Positions 15,174 through 26,772 of a stretch of 64,000 bases of DNA are shown here, one piece after another. Positions within the stretch are counted from its first letter, which is position 1; every line of letters starts with the position of its first letter. Origin of the DNA: Thermoanaerobaculia bacterium. GTDB taxonomy: Bacteria > Acidobacteriota > Thermoanaerobaculia > Multivoradales > Multivoraceae. Both the position numbers and the translations under genes were made by a program. Where the stretch lies: assembly GCA_022826745.1 (NCBI GenBank), contig JAJDUI010000015.1, positions 1-64,000 on the forward strand, in the 5' to 3' direction. The notes beneath the pieces are model-generated. The model was not told where the DNA came from. It worked only from the letters and a program-made list of their open reading frames with translations, and ran no database searches.

Positions 15174-15201
15174 AGCTTCTTCTGGCGGCAGGTCGTGCCG
15201 C
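15171..15201 (+). promoter_or_regulatory. SECIS-like hairpin after in-frame TGA
   Basis: TGA at 15171-15173 is followed, 17 nt later, by a loop GGTCG (15191-15195) closed by a perfect 6-bp stem, GCGGCA (15185-15190) with TGCCGC (15196-15201). The stem can be extended by G15184-C15203 and T15183-G15204 across a one-base bulge. The E. coli fdhF SECIS also has its GGUC-containing apical loop about 17 nt after UGA. However, the bases also encode the apparent WRQVV protein motif, so the resemblance could be coincidental. No sel genes are in the window. Confidence 0.45.
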
Positions 15202-17600
15202 GCGCGCCGAGTTCTCCCGATGACCGCTCGCTGGAGCCCTATCTCGAATCCCTGCGCGCGCTCCACGAACGGCTCGACGAGGGGCTCTCCTTCAGCGGCA
15301 ACGAGCGGAACTGCGTCTTCCTGAACCCGGGCGAAGCTGGCGGCGCGTTCGCCAACGCGTCGGCGGTGAGCGGCCTGGACTTCCCGGACGACGGCCGCGG
15401 TCTGGCGTTCCTCGACCTCGAGGGCGACGGCGACCTGGATGTGGCGATCAGCAACCGGACCGCGCCCAGGCTGCGGCTGATGCGGAACGAGTTGCCGGCC
15501 GGCCGGCGCTTCGTGGCGCTGCATCTGGAGGGAGACGGCGCCGGCACGAACCGGGACGCCGTCGGAGCGTGGGTGGAGGTACCGACCTCATCCGGCACGC
15601 TCCGGCGTTCTGTCCGCGCTGGCGAGGGCTTCCTCTCGCAGTCCAGCCGCTGGCTCCACTTCGGCCTCGGCGACAGCGAGGTCTCGGGTCCGGTGAGAGT
15701 CAGTTGGCCCGGGGGCGGCAGCGAGACGTTCAGCGGTGTTGTGGCCGGGGGCCGCTACCGGATCGTGCAGGGCAGCGGCATGGCGGAGCCGGCGCCGGCG
15801 CGGCCGCGGCCGTCAGCTCTCGAACCTCGCGAGCAGCAGGTCCCGGCTCCAACCACGGGGTCGCGCGTCGTGCTGGCGCCGCGTCCGCCTGCCCCTTCGC
15901 TGACGCTTCGCTCCTTCGACGCCTCGGAACCGGTCGCGGTCGAGGCGGGACAGGGCCGGCCGGTGCTGCTCAACATCTGGGCGAGCTGGTGCGTTCCCTG
16001 CCGTTTCGAGTTGCAGGACCTGGCGGACGAAGCGGATGCCCTCCGCGCCGCGGGCCTCCAGATCGCCGCGCTGTCGACGGACGGCATGGGCGACGTGCCG
16101 ACCACGACCGAAGAGGCGGCGCGGAGCTTCATGGACGAGATCGGTTTCCCGTTCCGTCACGGGATGGCGACCGAGGAAACCCTCGACAAGGTCGAGATCG
16201 TCAAGAGGTCCCTGTTCGACCGGCGCTTCCCGCTCTCGCTGCCGTTCTCCATGCTGATCGACGGCGAGGGCCGGGTCGCCGCGCTCTACCGCGGCGGCGT
16301 CACCGCCCCCGATCTGCTGGCTGACCTCGAACTGCTGGACGCGCGGAATGCCGACCTGCGCGCGGCGTCGGCGCCGCTTCCCGGCCGCTGGTTCACCGAA
16401 CCGCCCGGCGAGGTGTCGCTCGCCAGCTACGCGCGCTGGTACGAGGATCCGTTTCCCGAGGAGTCCGTGGCCCTGCTGCGGCGTTCGGTCGACGTGGAGC
16501 GGGCGCGCCTCGACGACAACGGCGCGGCGTCGTTCGAGCGGCGGGGGGCGCGGGACCGCCTGTTCAAGTCGCTCCAGCGCCTGACGGTGCTTGAAGGCCG
16601 GCGCGGCGACGATGAGGCCGCGGCCCGGTACGCCCGCGCCGCCTTCGACCTCGAACCCGACGATCCGGCCGCGCGGGCCGCCTGGCAGAACGCTCTCCTC
16701 GATGCCGGCGACACCGGCTCGGTGCGGGCGCAGGCCGAGGCCGCGCTCGCGGCCGACCCGGGTGACGTGGCGGCTCGGGTGCGCCTTGCGGAACTGCTCG
16801 ACCGCGAGGGTCGGACGGACGAGGCTGTGCGGGAACTCGGACGCGCGGTCGAGGGGAGCCCGCGGGACGTGGAGCTGCGGTATCTCTACGGCCAGTTGCT
16901 CGGCAAGGCGGAGCGCCTGCGGGAGGCGATGGAGCAGTTCGCGGCCGTCGTCACCCTCGATCCGCGCCACGTCGAAGCGCACCGGATTCTGGCCGAAGCC
17001 GCCGTCCGAAGCGACGAACTCGGCGCCGCCTGGGGTCACTACCGGGCGATCCTCGAAGTCGAGCCGCGGGACACGGAGGCGCTCTACGGAGCGGCCCGGA
17101 TCGCGGCCGCCGCGGGCCGTCTGGAGGAGGCGATCGAGAACTACCGGGCGTTGCTCTCGCACGACCCCGATCACGCCGCGGGCCGCCACGAGTTCGGACT
17201 CGCGCTGATCCGCAGCGGTCCGGCCGACGCCGCCGAGGGCGCGGAGCATCTTCGTCGCGCCTACGTCGAGGACCGCAACCTCCTGGCGCGGGGCAACGAC
17301 ATCGCCTGGACGCTGGCGACCCATCCGGACGCCGGCCGGCGCGACGGTCAGCTCGCTCTCCTGATCGCCCTCGAACTGAACGCGGTCGCCGGCGGGGCCG
17401 AGCCGGCCCTGCTCGAGACCCTGGCAGCCGCCCAGGCCGAGACCGGCGACTTCGAAACGGCAGCGCGGACGGTGGAGTCGGCCCTTCAGATCGTCGGCGA
17501 TCCCCGGAACGACTCACCCGGCCGGGAGCGGCTGCTCGAACTGCTGAACCGCAGACTCGAGCAGTACCGGCAGGGCATTCCGGCGCGCTCAGGCCAGTAG
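15174..17600 (+). CDS. ASPIC/UnbV-TlpA-TPR C-terminal part of the FG-GAP protein
   Basis: This continues the frame of the preceding FG-GAP gene after the TGA. Residues are numbered for the joined protein. It holds a final FG-GAP repeat (DLEGDGDLDVA) and an ASPIC/UnbV domain (LHFGLG, VSWPGGG). A TlpA/ResA-like thioredoxin domain has the redox pair WCVPC (C873, C876). Tetratricopeptide repeats then run to the end. A separate start would be GTG at 15195, but it lacks a good ribosome site and would cut into SFFWRQVV. Without readthrough this half would have no signal peptide, although all its domains look extracytoplasmic. That mismatch argues for one polypeptide or for a recent disruption. Confidence 0.82.
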   Translation, partial: SFFWRQVVPRAPSSPDDRSLEPYLESLRALHERLDEGLSFSGNERNCVFLNPGEAGGAFANASAVSGLDFPDDGRGLAFLDLEGDGDLDVAISNRTAPRLRLMRNELPAGRRFVALHLEGDGAGTNRDAVGAWVEVPTSSGTLRRSVRAGEGFLSQSSRWLHFGLGDSEVSGPVRVSWPGGGSETFSGVVAGGRYRIVQGSGMAEPAPARPRPSALEPREQQVPAPTTGSRVVLAPRPPAPSLTLRSFDASEPVAVEAGQGRPVLLNIWASWCVPCRFELQDLADEADALRAAGLQIAALSTDGMGDVPTTTEEAARSFMDEIGFPFRHGMATEETLDKVEIVKRSLFDRRFPLSLPFSMLIDGEGRVAALYRGGVTAPDLLADLELLDARNADLRAASAPLPGRWFTEPPGEVSLASYARWYEDPFPEESVALLRRSVDVERARLDDNGAASFERRGARDRLFKSLQRLTVLEGRRGDDEAAARYARAAFDLEPDDPAARAAWQNALLDAGDTGSVRAQAEAALAADPGDVAARVRLAELLDREGRTDEAVRELGRAVEGSPRDVELRYLYGQLLGKAERLREAMEQFAAVVTLDPRHVEAHRILAEAAVRSDELGAAWGHYRAILEVEPRDTEALYGAARIAAAAGRLEEAIENYRALLSHDPDHAAGRHEFGLALIRSGPADAAEGAEHLRRAYVEDRNLLARGNDIAWTLATHPDAGRRDGQLALLIALELNAVAGGAEPALLETLAAAQAETGDFETAARTVESALQIVGDPRNDSPGRERLLELLNRRLEQYRQGIPARSGQ

Positions 17601-17602
17601 CC

Positions 17603-21034
<3,432 letters not shown>

Positions 21035-21036
21035 CC

Positions 21037-21053
21037 AATAAGCGTAAATCAGG
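21037..21053 (-). promoter_or_regulatory. candidate SOS-type motif upstream of dnaE2
   Basis: Read on the plus strand, AATAAGCGTAAATCAGG lies immediately upstream of the proposed dnaE2 ATG. It matches CTAAGGCGTAAACAGG upstream of imuA apart from single-base gaps. Sharing between the two mutasome transcription units suggests a common regulator, but the LexA site of this lineage is not known to me. Confidence 0.35.
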
Positions 21054-21170
21054 CGGTAACGGAAGGCAAGATGGTGGAAACACATCTGCCCGCGCTGTGG
21101 CAACATGGAGAGTGAACCCGGTACAGCGTGTTCACCAGATTCACGCCGTTGAGCAACAGGAGATGCGAAA

Positions 21171-21491
21171 GTGACGAAGTACCTGATCGAGGCGAACTAC
21201 ACTCACAACGGCGTCCAGGGCCTGATCCAGGAAGGTGGCCGCAGACGCCGGAAGGCGCTCACCGAGACCGTGGAGGGCGCAGGCGGCACGCTGGAGGCCA
21301 TCTACTACGCGTTCGGTGGCGTCGACCTGCTCATGATCGTCGACCTTCCGGACAACGAGACCGCGGCCTCGGTCTCACTGACCCTGAACGCTGGCGGCGG
21401 CATCAAGGTGACGACGCGCGTCCTGATGACGCCGGAGGAGGTCGACGGCGCGGTCGCAAAGAGCGTGCCCTACCGCGCGCCTGGCGCCTGA
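21171..21491 (+). CDS. GYD domain-containing protein
   Basis: A 106-residue small soluble protein of the GYD family. These are dimeric alpha-beta barrel-like proteins of unknown biochemical role, related in fold to Lrp/AsnC ligand domains. The body matches family features: KYLIEANYTHNGVQGL at the N-terminus and the FGGVDLLMIVDLPDNE centre. The GTG start is supported by AGGAG at 8-nt spacing. It stands alone between dnaE2 (divergent) and a TPR gene (convergent). No catalytic residues can be assigned. Confidence 0.85.
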   Translation: MTKYLIEANYTHNGVQGLIQEGGRRRRKALTETVEGAGGTLEAIYYAFGGVDLLMIVDLPDNETAASVSLTLNAGGGIKVTTRVLMTPEEVDGAVAKSVPYRAPGA

Positions 21492-21519
21492 AACCCGAGC
21501 CGGTGCAATCCCTGGCCGG

Positions 21520-23226
21520 TCAGGGCGCCCGCAGCGGTTGACGAGCCCGGTAGAGAGCGAGGCGATCGAGCCGCTGCGGCGAGTTGCCGCCGGCGGCTTG
21601 CCGTTCCGCCTCCAGCGCCCGCTGCTGCCAGGTGACGGCGTCGTCGAACCGTCCGGCTTCGGCCATCGCCATGGCCAGCGTCTCCAGGTGGTCGAGCGCT
21701 GGCTGTTCGTCGACCACCGATTGCGCCAGCTCGACCGCCCGGGCGCCGTCGCGGACCGCGTCGTCGGGGCTCACCGCGAGTAGTCGCGCCAGCAGGTGGC
21801 GGGTGGCGACGTCGCCGGGGAAACGTCCCAACGTCTCGTCGAGAGTGAGGCGCGCCTCCGCGTAGCGGCCACTCTCGAAGTGCATGAGTCCGAGATTGAA
21901 GCGCGCCTGCAGATCGTCAGGCGTCAGCGCGACCAGGGCCTGCAACTGGACGGCGGCTTCTTCCGTTCGGCCGGCGCCGACCAGCACGGCCGAGAGCATC
22001 CGTCGCGCCTCGACCATGCCGGGGTCCAGGGCGACGATCTGCTCGAGTTCCTCGATGGCGCCGGTCGTGTTGCCGGAGGCGGCCCTCATCTGCGCCCGTT
22101 GCAGGCGCCAGGAGAGGTTTCCGGGCACGAGGTCGGCCGCCCGTTCGAGGTGCCGGGCGCCTTCGGCGCGGCGGCCCTCGCGAGCGAGGAACATCGCCAG
22201 GGCGAAGTGCGCCCCGGGGTGCTCCGGGTTGAGCGCGATGGCGCGGCGCAGATGCCGTTCGCCGTCCTGGCCGTCGCCGGTCGCAAGAAGCGAACCCGCG
22301 AGGCGGAAGTGCGCCTCGTCGTCCGTCTCATTCGCGCTGAGGATCTCTTCGTAGAGCGCGACCGCCCGCTCATGGTCGCCGTCCGCGGCGGCAGCCACGG
22401 CGCGGTCGAGCGGCAACGTCACGTCCTCCTCGAGCGGCCTTAGCCGTTCGAGCAGCGGGTCGTACATCGGGATCAGGACGTCCCGGTTCAGACGCCACGC
22501 CTCGGCGGTCCGGTCGGCGTCTCCGAGGGCGCGGTAGGCGAGACCGACGTGGTGATTCGCCTCGCTGCCCTCGGGCTGTGACGCGGCGACTTCCTGGAAG
22601 ATCTGGAGCGCCTGCGCCGGGTCGCCGCGCTCAAGGGCGATGTAGCCGAGTCCGATGCGGGCCGTCGCGCTCTCGGGGTAGGCCGCGATCGCCGCCTCGT
22701 AGGCGGTTTCGGCGGCGTCGACGTCGCCGGCGGCAACGTGGAGTTCGGCCAGGCGGATCAGTGTCGGCGGGTCGTCCGGCCGGATGGCCAAGGCCTCTTC
22801 GGCGCTTGTGCGGGCCGCCTCCAGGTCGCCGAGCGCGATGTTGAGCAGTAGCTTGAAGTAGGTCCACTGGAAGTCGGCTGGCGCCAGTTCCCGGAGTTGT
22901 TCCAGGCACACCGCCGCCGCTTCATGAAGCTCGTAGTGCAGGTAGCGCGCGCAGAGATCGCCGTAGGTGTTCGCCGCCAGTTGCGCCTGCATGGGCTCCG
23001 CTGCGTGGTCAAGGGCGTTCGCGGTCAACGCCCGGTAGTCCCGGAGCCGCTGCGCGTCGACCGCGGGGACCTGGGACAGATCCGGCTCCGGCACCTGGCT
23101 GAGCGCCAGGGTCTCCTTGACCCGGCGGAGCTCCAGCAGCTCGGCGAAGTCCTGGGCGGTTGCGGGCAGCGAGGCGATCAGCAGAAGCGCGCCGATAGTC
23201 GCGGGCCCGCTGTGAGAACCCATCAT
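21520..23226 (-). CDS. exported tetratricopeptide-repeat protein
   Basis: A 568-residue protein with an N-terminal signal peptide (hydrophobic IGALLLIASL, cleavage after ATAQ). The rest is tetratricopeptide repeats, with recurring A-x-x-x-Y/L, G and A-P positions at about 34-residue spacing from around residue 75 to the end. Such proteins scaffold protein complexes in the periplasm or at the outer membrane. The start could be either of two adjacent ATGs. No enzymatic domain is visible. It resembles the TPR tail of the FG-GAP/TlpA protein in general character only. It precedes no gene that clearly shares its function. Confidence 0.85.
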   Translation of the reverse strand: MMGSHSGPATIGALLLIASLPATAQDFAELLELRRVKETLALSQVPEPDLSQVPAVDAQRLRDYRALTANALDHAAEPMQAQLAANTYGDLCARYLHYELHEAAAVCLEQLRELAPADFQWTYFKLLLNIALGDLEAARTSAEEALAIRPDDPPTLIRLAELHVAAGDVDAAETAYEAAIAAYPESATARIGLGYIALERGDPAQALQIFQEVAASQPEGSEANHHVGLAYRALGDADRTAEAWRLNRDVLIPMYDPLLERLRPLEEDVTLPLDRAVAAAADGDHERAVALYEEILSANETDDEAHFRLAGSLLATGDGQDGERHLRRAIALNPEHPGAHFALAMFLAREGRRAEGARHLERAADLVPGNLSWRLQRAQMRAASGNTTGAIEELEQIVALDPGMVEARRMLSAVLVGAGRTEEAAVQLQALVALTPDDLQARFNLGLMHFESGRYAEARLTLDETLGRFPGDVATRHLLARLLAVSPDDAVRDGARAVELAQSVVDEQPALDHLETLAMAMAEAGRFDDAVTWQQRALEAERQAAGGNSPQRLDRLALYRARQPLRAP

Positions 23227-23232
23227 CTCCAG

Positions 23233-23616
23233 CTAGCTGCTACTCAGCGGCTGATGGAAGTAGTAGCAGAGCCCGTCCGGCGCGACGACAAAGAACACCC
23301 GGAACTTCTTGCCGTCGCGCTTGTCGATGCGCCAGTTCTTGACCTTGATGCCGTTGGCCTTGAGTTCGGACCGTGCTCGCTTGATGTCGGTGACCAGGAT
23401 CGCCGCGCCGTCCATGCTGGCGTCGCCACCGTTGATCGCGAAGCCGATGCGGACGCCGTCGCGCTCGAGGATGACCGTCGGCACGGGCTTCTCGCGCCGC
23501 TCGACTTCCTGGAGACCGAAGGCATCCGCGTACCACACCGCCGTGGTGTCGAGGTCCTCGACCGGCAGGGCCAGCACGTCGTCCTGAAACGGGTAGGCGG
23601 CTTCGAACAGCTTCAT
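23233..23616 (-). CDS. VOC superfamily (glyoxalase/bleomycin-resistance-like) protein
   Basis: A 127-residue single-domain vicinal-oxygen-chelate fold protein. The start is ATG 23616 (KLFEAAYPF); an upstream in-frame start would add seven unconvincing residues. It shows the betaalphabetabetabeta layout, with [19 protein letters not shown] near the N-terminus and [10 protein letters not shown] at the C-terminus. The metal-binding residues of true glyoxalase I are only partly recognisable, so substrate and activity are unknown. It is divergent from the ferredoxin gene with 53 bp between them, which implies a shared control region. Confidence 0.8.
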   Translation of the reverse strand: MKLFEAAYPFQDDVLALPVEDLDTTAVWYADAFGLQEVERREKPVPTVILERDGVRIGFAINGGDASMDGAAILVTDIKRARSELKANGIKVKNWRIDKRDGKKFRVFFVVAPDGLCYYFHQPLSSS

Positions 23617-23669
23617 GGCGGTGCAGGTTATCGCCACTGCCTGATGCCGGTCATGGAATCATCGCCGCC

Positions 23670-24059
23670 ATGGACCGCGAAGCCCTCGACCGCGCCCGGC
23701 GCAAGGCGGAAGCGATCGGCATCGCCAAAGTGCGGCGGCACATCTTCCTCTGCTGCGACCAGACGAAGCCGAAGTGCTGCGACCGGGAGGTGTCGCTCGA
23801 GTCCTGGGACTACCTCAAGCGGCGCCTGGTCGAACTGGGTCTCACCGACTCCGGGACGGTGATGAGGACGAAGGCGAACTGCCTGCGCATCTGCGACGCC
23901 GGTCCGGTAGCCGTCGTCTACCCGGAGGGCGTCTGGTACTGGGGATGTACCCCCGAGGTCCTGGAACAAGTGATTCAGGAACACCTGATCGGCGGCCGGG
24001 TGGTGTCGGAGCAGGTGATCGCCGGCCAAGTGTCCCGGCCCGCTCCGCCGGCCGATTGA
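23670..24059 (+). CDS. thioredoxin-like [2Fe-2S] ferredoxin
   Basis: A 129-residue cytoplasmic electron carrier of the thioredoxin-like ferredoxin family. Cysteines fall at 28/29, 36/37, 71 and 75 ([18 protein letters not shown]), the last two giving the typical CxxxC of this family. A characteristic [10 protein letters not shown]...YWGCTPE block and a helical [11 protein letters not shown] tail follow. The doubled cysteines leave the exact ligands among 28/29 and 36/37 open. ATG start. It is divergent from a VOC gene and convergent with imuB. The redox partner is not evident. Confidence 0.9.
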   Translation: MDREALDRARRKAEAIGIAKVRRHIFLCCDQTKPKCCDREVSLESWDYLKRRLVELGLTDSGTVMRTKANCLRICDAGPVAVVYPEGVWYWGCTPEVLEQVIQEHLIGGRVVSEQVIAGQVSRPAPPAD

Positions 24060-24087
24060 GGTGTGCCGCCGCCGGTGCGGTTGCTCT

Positions 24088-25707
24088 TCAGTCGTACACC
24101 CCGTCCGCGAACCACCGCTCCGACGTCCGGTCGCGGTAGATCCGGCACACCGCGCCGCTTCGAAGTTCCACGTCCCAGTAGTCCCGCAGGGCCGGGGCCT
24201 TCCGCCACCAGCCTTCCTCGATCTCCCAGGGACCGGCGGCGGTGCGGACGGCGCCCTCGATGCGGACGTGGCGTTCCTCGGTGGGCAGGGGGTTGATCTG
24301 TCGTGGCGCGGGGCAGGGCGCGGCACCGTCCGTCTCTTCGCTCTCCGCGGTCAGCACCTCGACCTCGACCGGGGGCCGCAGGGTGCGGACCGCCAGCATG
24401 CCGCGGCCGGGGCGCGGTTCGAGCCTTATCCGCGGCGGCGGGGGCGGGTCGAAGTCGGCCAGTCGAAAGCGTTCCGGCAGGTGGCCGTTCCGGGTGCGTG
24501 GCGAGCCGACGCGGTTCGGTCCGAGCAGGGCGAGCAGCCGCGCGGTGACGGCGGCGAGGCGATCGGGCGACAGGGCGGCCGGCCCGAGCAGGCTGAGCTG
24601 CGCCTGGCGCGGAACGTCGGGATGGGCGAGCAGTTGCATCGAGGTGATCGGCGCCCGGGGCGGCTCGGCTTCCAGGTGGAGACGGACCAGCGACAGCAGC
24701 GTCCGCGCCTCGCGCGTGGGCGCCGGCAGCTCGATGGCCAGTTCGTGGAGGCCTTCGGGTTCGAGCTTGAGCGACAGCTCGAGCCGCTTGCAGCCCATGC
24801 CCCGGGCCTCTAGCCGGGAGGCGACCCGTTCCACCGCGCCGCGGGTGACGAACAGGAACGGCTCCAGGTTGTCGATCGGCCACTCCAGGGTCTGCGCCTC
24901 GCGGAAGGTGAGCGCCGGCGGAAGGGGAGTGAGTGGTTCCGGGTCGAAGCCCCGGGCGGCGGCATGGAGCGCCGCCCCGCGCTCGCCGAGACGGCTGTGG
25001 ACCTCGGCTGCCGGCAGGCCGGCCAGGTCGCCGACCGTGCGCAGGCCCCAGAGTTTCAGCGTGTGGAGGATCTCCTGGTCGTCGCCGTCCTCCGCCGAGG
25101 CGGGGCCGCGGCCGTTGCCCTCGAACAGGGACTTGAGCGGCAATGGCGCCAGGAACCGTGCTTCGCCGCGGGGCGCAACGACGTTCGGCGACCGCGGCAG
25201 GGCGGCCGCGGCCCGCGCCGCGAGCTTGCTGCCGGCGATGCCGACCCGGCCGGGGAGGCCGGCGGCGTCCATGTCCCGCATGATCGACTGGCCGAGGCTG
25301 TGCTCGTCGTTGCCGGCGCGTGGGGGCAGCAACGAATGGGCGGCGCCTCGATCCCGGCCGCGTCCCCTGGCGCCGTTCCCCGCACATGCCGGGCTGATGC
25401 CGGCCAGGTCGAGATAGGCCACGCCTTCGCCGCCGTCCTCGACGCGGGGCGAGAAGGCGCCCGCGATCTCGAGCAGCACTTCCTGCGCGGTGTGCTCGCG
25501 CTCCGGGTCGCGGACGCGGTCGACCAGTCCGGACTCGATGTTGCGCGCCTGGGCCACGGTCAGCCCCGGCCGCACCCCGGCTCGCCGCGCCAGGCGGGAA
25601 GCGGCGACGATCCGCGCCGAAGGCCCCTCGTGGACCACGACCGCCTCGCGGGCGAGTTCCGGCGCCCCCCGCAGGTAGGCGGCCAAAGGAAACAACGCGG
25701 CCTTCAT
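24088..25707 (-). CDS. imuB: ImuB, inactive Y-family polymerase-like protein
   Basis: The adaptor of the ImuA-ImuB-DnaE2 mutasome, which links the beta clamp, ImuA and DnaE2. About 539 residues from ATG 25707; an in-frame GTG at 25743 would overlap imuA but adds a poorly matching N-terminus. The Y-family fold is recognisable (AYLDLAG, GIAGSKLAARAAA, LKLWGLRTVGDLAGLP helix-hairpin-helix). The first catalytic aspartate and the SIDE motif are missing, as is usual for ImuB, so it should not polymerise. It lies 25 bp after imuA. A disordered Pro/Arg-rich C-terminus follows the little-finger region. Confidence 0.9.
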   Translation of the reverse strand: MKAALFPLAAYLRGAPELAREAVVVHEGPSARIVAASRLARRAGVRPGLTVAQARNIESGLVDRVRDPEREHTAQEVLLEIAGAFSPRVEDGGEGVAYLDLAGISPACAGNGARGRGRDRGAAHSLLPPRAGNDEHSLGQSIMRDMDAAGLPGRVGIAGSKLAARAAAALPRSPNVVAPRGEARFLAPLPLKSLFEGNGRGPASAEDGDDQEILHTLKLWGLRTVGDLAGLPAAEVHSRLGERGAALHAAARGFDPEPLTPLPPALTFREAQTLEWPIDNLEPFLFVTRGAVERVASRLEARGMGCKRLELSLKLEPEGLHELAIELPAPTREARTLLSLVRLHLEAEPPRAPITSMQLLAHPDVPRQAQLSLLGPAALSPDRLAAVTARLLALLGPNRVGSPRTRNGHLPERFRLADFDPPPPPRIRLEPRPGRGMLAVRTLRPPVEVEVLTAESEETDGAAPCPAPRQINPLPTEERHVRIEGAVRTAAGPWEIEEGWWRKAPALRDYWDVELRSGAVCRIYRDRTSERWFADGVYD

Positions 25708-25732
25708 GCAGGCGATGCGGGATCTCCGGCGT

Positions 25733-26569
25733 TTACCCGGCACGCCTCAGGACCTCGACCGGCGAGCCGGTGACGTGGTGGTTCTCCGCCCGCCGGGACG
25801 GCACTCCGGGCAGGGGACGCCGCAGGCTGCCGGTGAGCACGCGCAGTTCGATGTCGGCCGCGGCGCCCGGCCGTTCGCCGCGCGACTTGGCGAGTTCGAG
25901 CCGGGTTCCGAGCCCGTCGAGCAGGCGCGGGCTTCCCGGTGCGGCTTGCGCCCAGAGGGTGCGGACCGGCGACGTTCGGGATCCCAGGTCGAGAATCTTC
26001 TGCGGCGCCGTGCCGCCGGCGCGGTACGGCGTCGCGATCAGCAGCGCCGCCTGGTGGTCCTCCGCCGCCCGCCGCAGCCGCAGCCACGCCGACTCCTTGC
26101 CCCGGCCGCCGGGAACCGGCGGCAGACCGAGGTCGAGAACGACCAGGGGAAATCCGCCTCCGATCAGCACCTCGGCGCTGCCAAGCGCCTGCTTCAGTCG
26201 CTCAGGCCGTGCCCAGAGCAGCCGTTCGAGGTCGACCCCGGCACGCGCCGCCGCCTGCGGATCGAAGTGGTCTCCCAGATCGACCAGGGCCGCCGATTCA
26301 CCGCTCTCGGTGGCGCCGGCCAGCAGTTCCAGCACCAGGGAAAAGCGGCCGCTGCTCCGGGGACCGACCAGCTCGATCGTCTGCCCGCGGCGGATGCCGC
26401 CGTCCAGCAGGCGGTCGACGTCCGCGAGCCGCGTGGCGAACACGTCGGCTTCTACCTCCTGGATTCCGGCCGAGGAACCGTCGCCTACCAGATCCCGCCC
26501 GCGCCGGATCTGGCGCACGAGCGAGCGCGGCCACTGCGGGTCGGTGAGAGCTGCGGGCAGGGAAGGCAC
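25733..26569 (-). CDS. imuA: ImuA, RecA-like SOS mutagenesis protein
   Basis: A 278-residue RecA-like protein of the translesion mutasome, 25 bp upstream of imuB. The RecA fold is shown by the VDRLLDGGIRRGQTIEL start and a degenerate Walker A, GPRSSGRFS, in which the lysine is replaced by Arg. Loss of canonical ATP binding has been noted in other ImuA proteins. The start is GTG 26569, because no ATG or other start exists before an in-frame stop upstream. A TATGAT -10-like hexamer and a motif shared with dnaE2 lie 48-71 bp upstream. The separation from dnaE2 by about 3 kb is an uncommon arrangement for the cassette. Confidence 0.88.
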   Translation of the reverse strand: MPSLPAALTDPQWPRSLVRQIRRGRDLVGDGSSAGIQEVEADVFATRLADVDRLLDGGIRRGQTIELVGPRSSGRFSLVLELLAGATESGESAALVDLGDHFDPQAAARAGVDLERLLWARPERLKQALGSAEVLIGGGFPLVVLDLGLPPVPGGRGKESAWLRLRRAAEDHQAALLIATPYRAGGTAPQKILDLGSRTSPVRTLWAQAAPGSPRLLDGLGTRLELAKSRGERPGAAADIELRVLTGSLRRPLPGVPSRRAENHHVTGSPVEVLRRAG

Positions 26570-26616
26570 GGCGCCGTGGAGCGAAACGAGAAGAGACGTG
26601 GAAGTGGGAAGAGAGC

Positions 26617-26640
26617 ATCATAGCGCAACTAAGGCGTAAA
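26617..26640 (-). promoter_or_regulatory. putative imuA promoter with motif shared with dnaE2
   Basis: Reading the minus strand, GTTTACGCCTTAG precedes a good -10 hexamer TATGAT (26622-26617). Its plus-strand form GCGTAAAC is also found upstream of dnaE2 (as GCGTAAATC) and, on the minus strand, around 190 upstream of the SNF2 gene. A shared SOS operator is inferred, not shown. Confidence 0.4.
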
Positions 26641-26726
26641 CAGGAAGCCCGCATGTGGTGGCGTCGCCGCCGCAGGTAGCGAGCCAGGACGGTCGCTCGA
26701 CGCTCCTTGCCAAGACTTCGGGCCGA

Positions 26727-26757
26727 ACTTTGAATAGGGAGAACCCTTATTCAAAGT
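26727..26757. repeat. long inverted repeat (hairpin) near a VOC gene end
   Basis: Arms ACTTTGAATA (26727-26736) and TATTCAAAGT (26748-26757) are perfect 10-bp complements. Another GGG/CCC pairing, a one-base bulge and the loop AGAA lie between them. The element is A+T-rich against a G+C-rich background and follows the stop of the VOC gene (minus strand, stop at 26773). It may act as a terminator. Part of its right arm is copied near the Fic gene. Confidence 0.6.
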
Positions 26758-26768
26758 TCCTGCACAAG
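26746..26768 (+). repeat. direct repeat, copy A (flanks VOC gene)
   Basis: A 23-bp sequence beginning CTTATTCAAAGTTCCTG. It matches copy B at 27235-27257 at 21 of 23 positions (A/G differences at positions 9 and 22). The two copies bracket the VOC gene 26773-27204. Confidence 0.65.
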
Positions 26769-26772
26769 CGCG

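Noticed and set aside
11136..15524. Long minus-strand open frame upstream of fdhD (within 10233-15524)
   Set aside because: It runs antisense to the FG-GAP gene and alongside the fdhF-like gene in another frame. No protein family is recognisable above 11135; high GC content makes stops rare. fdhD itself starts at 11135.
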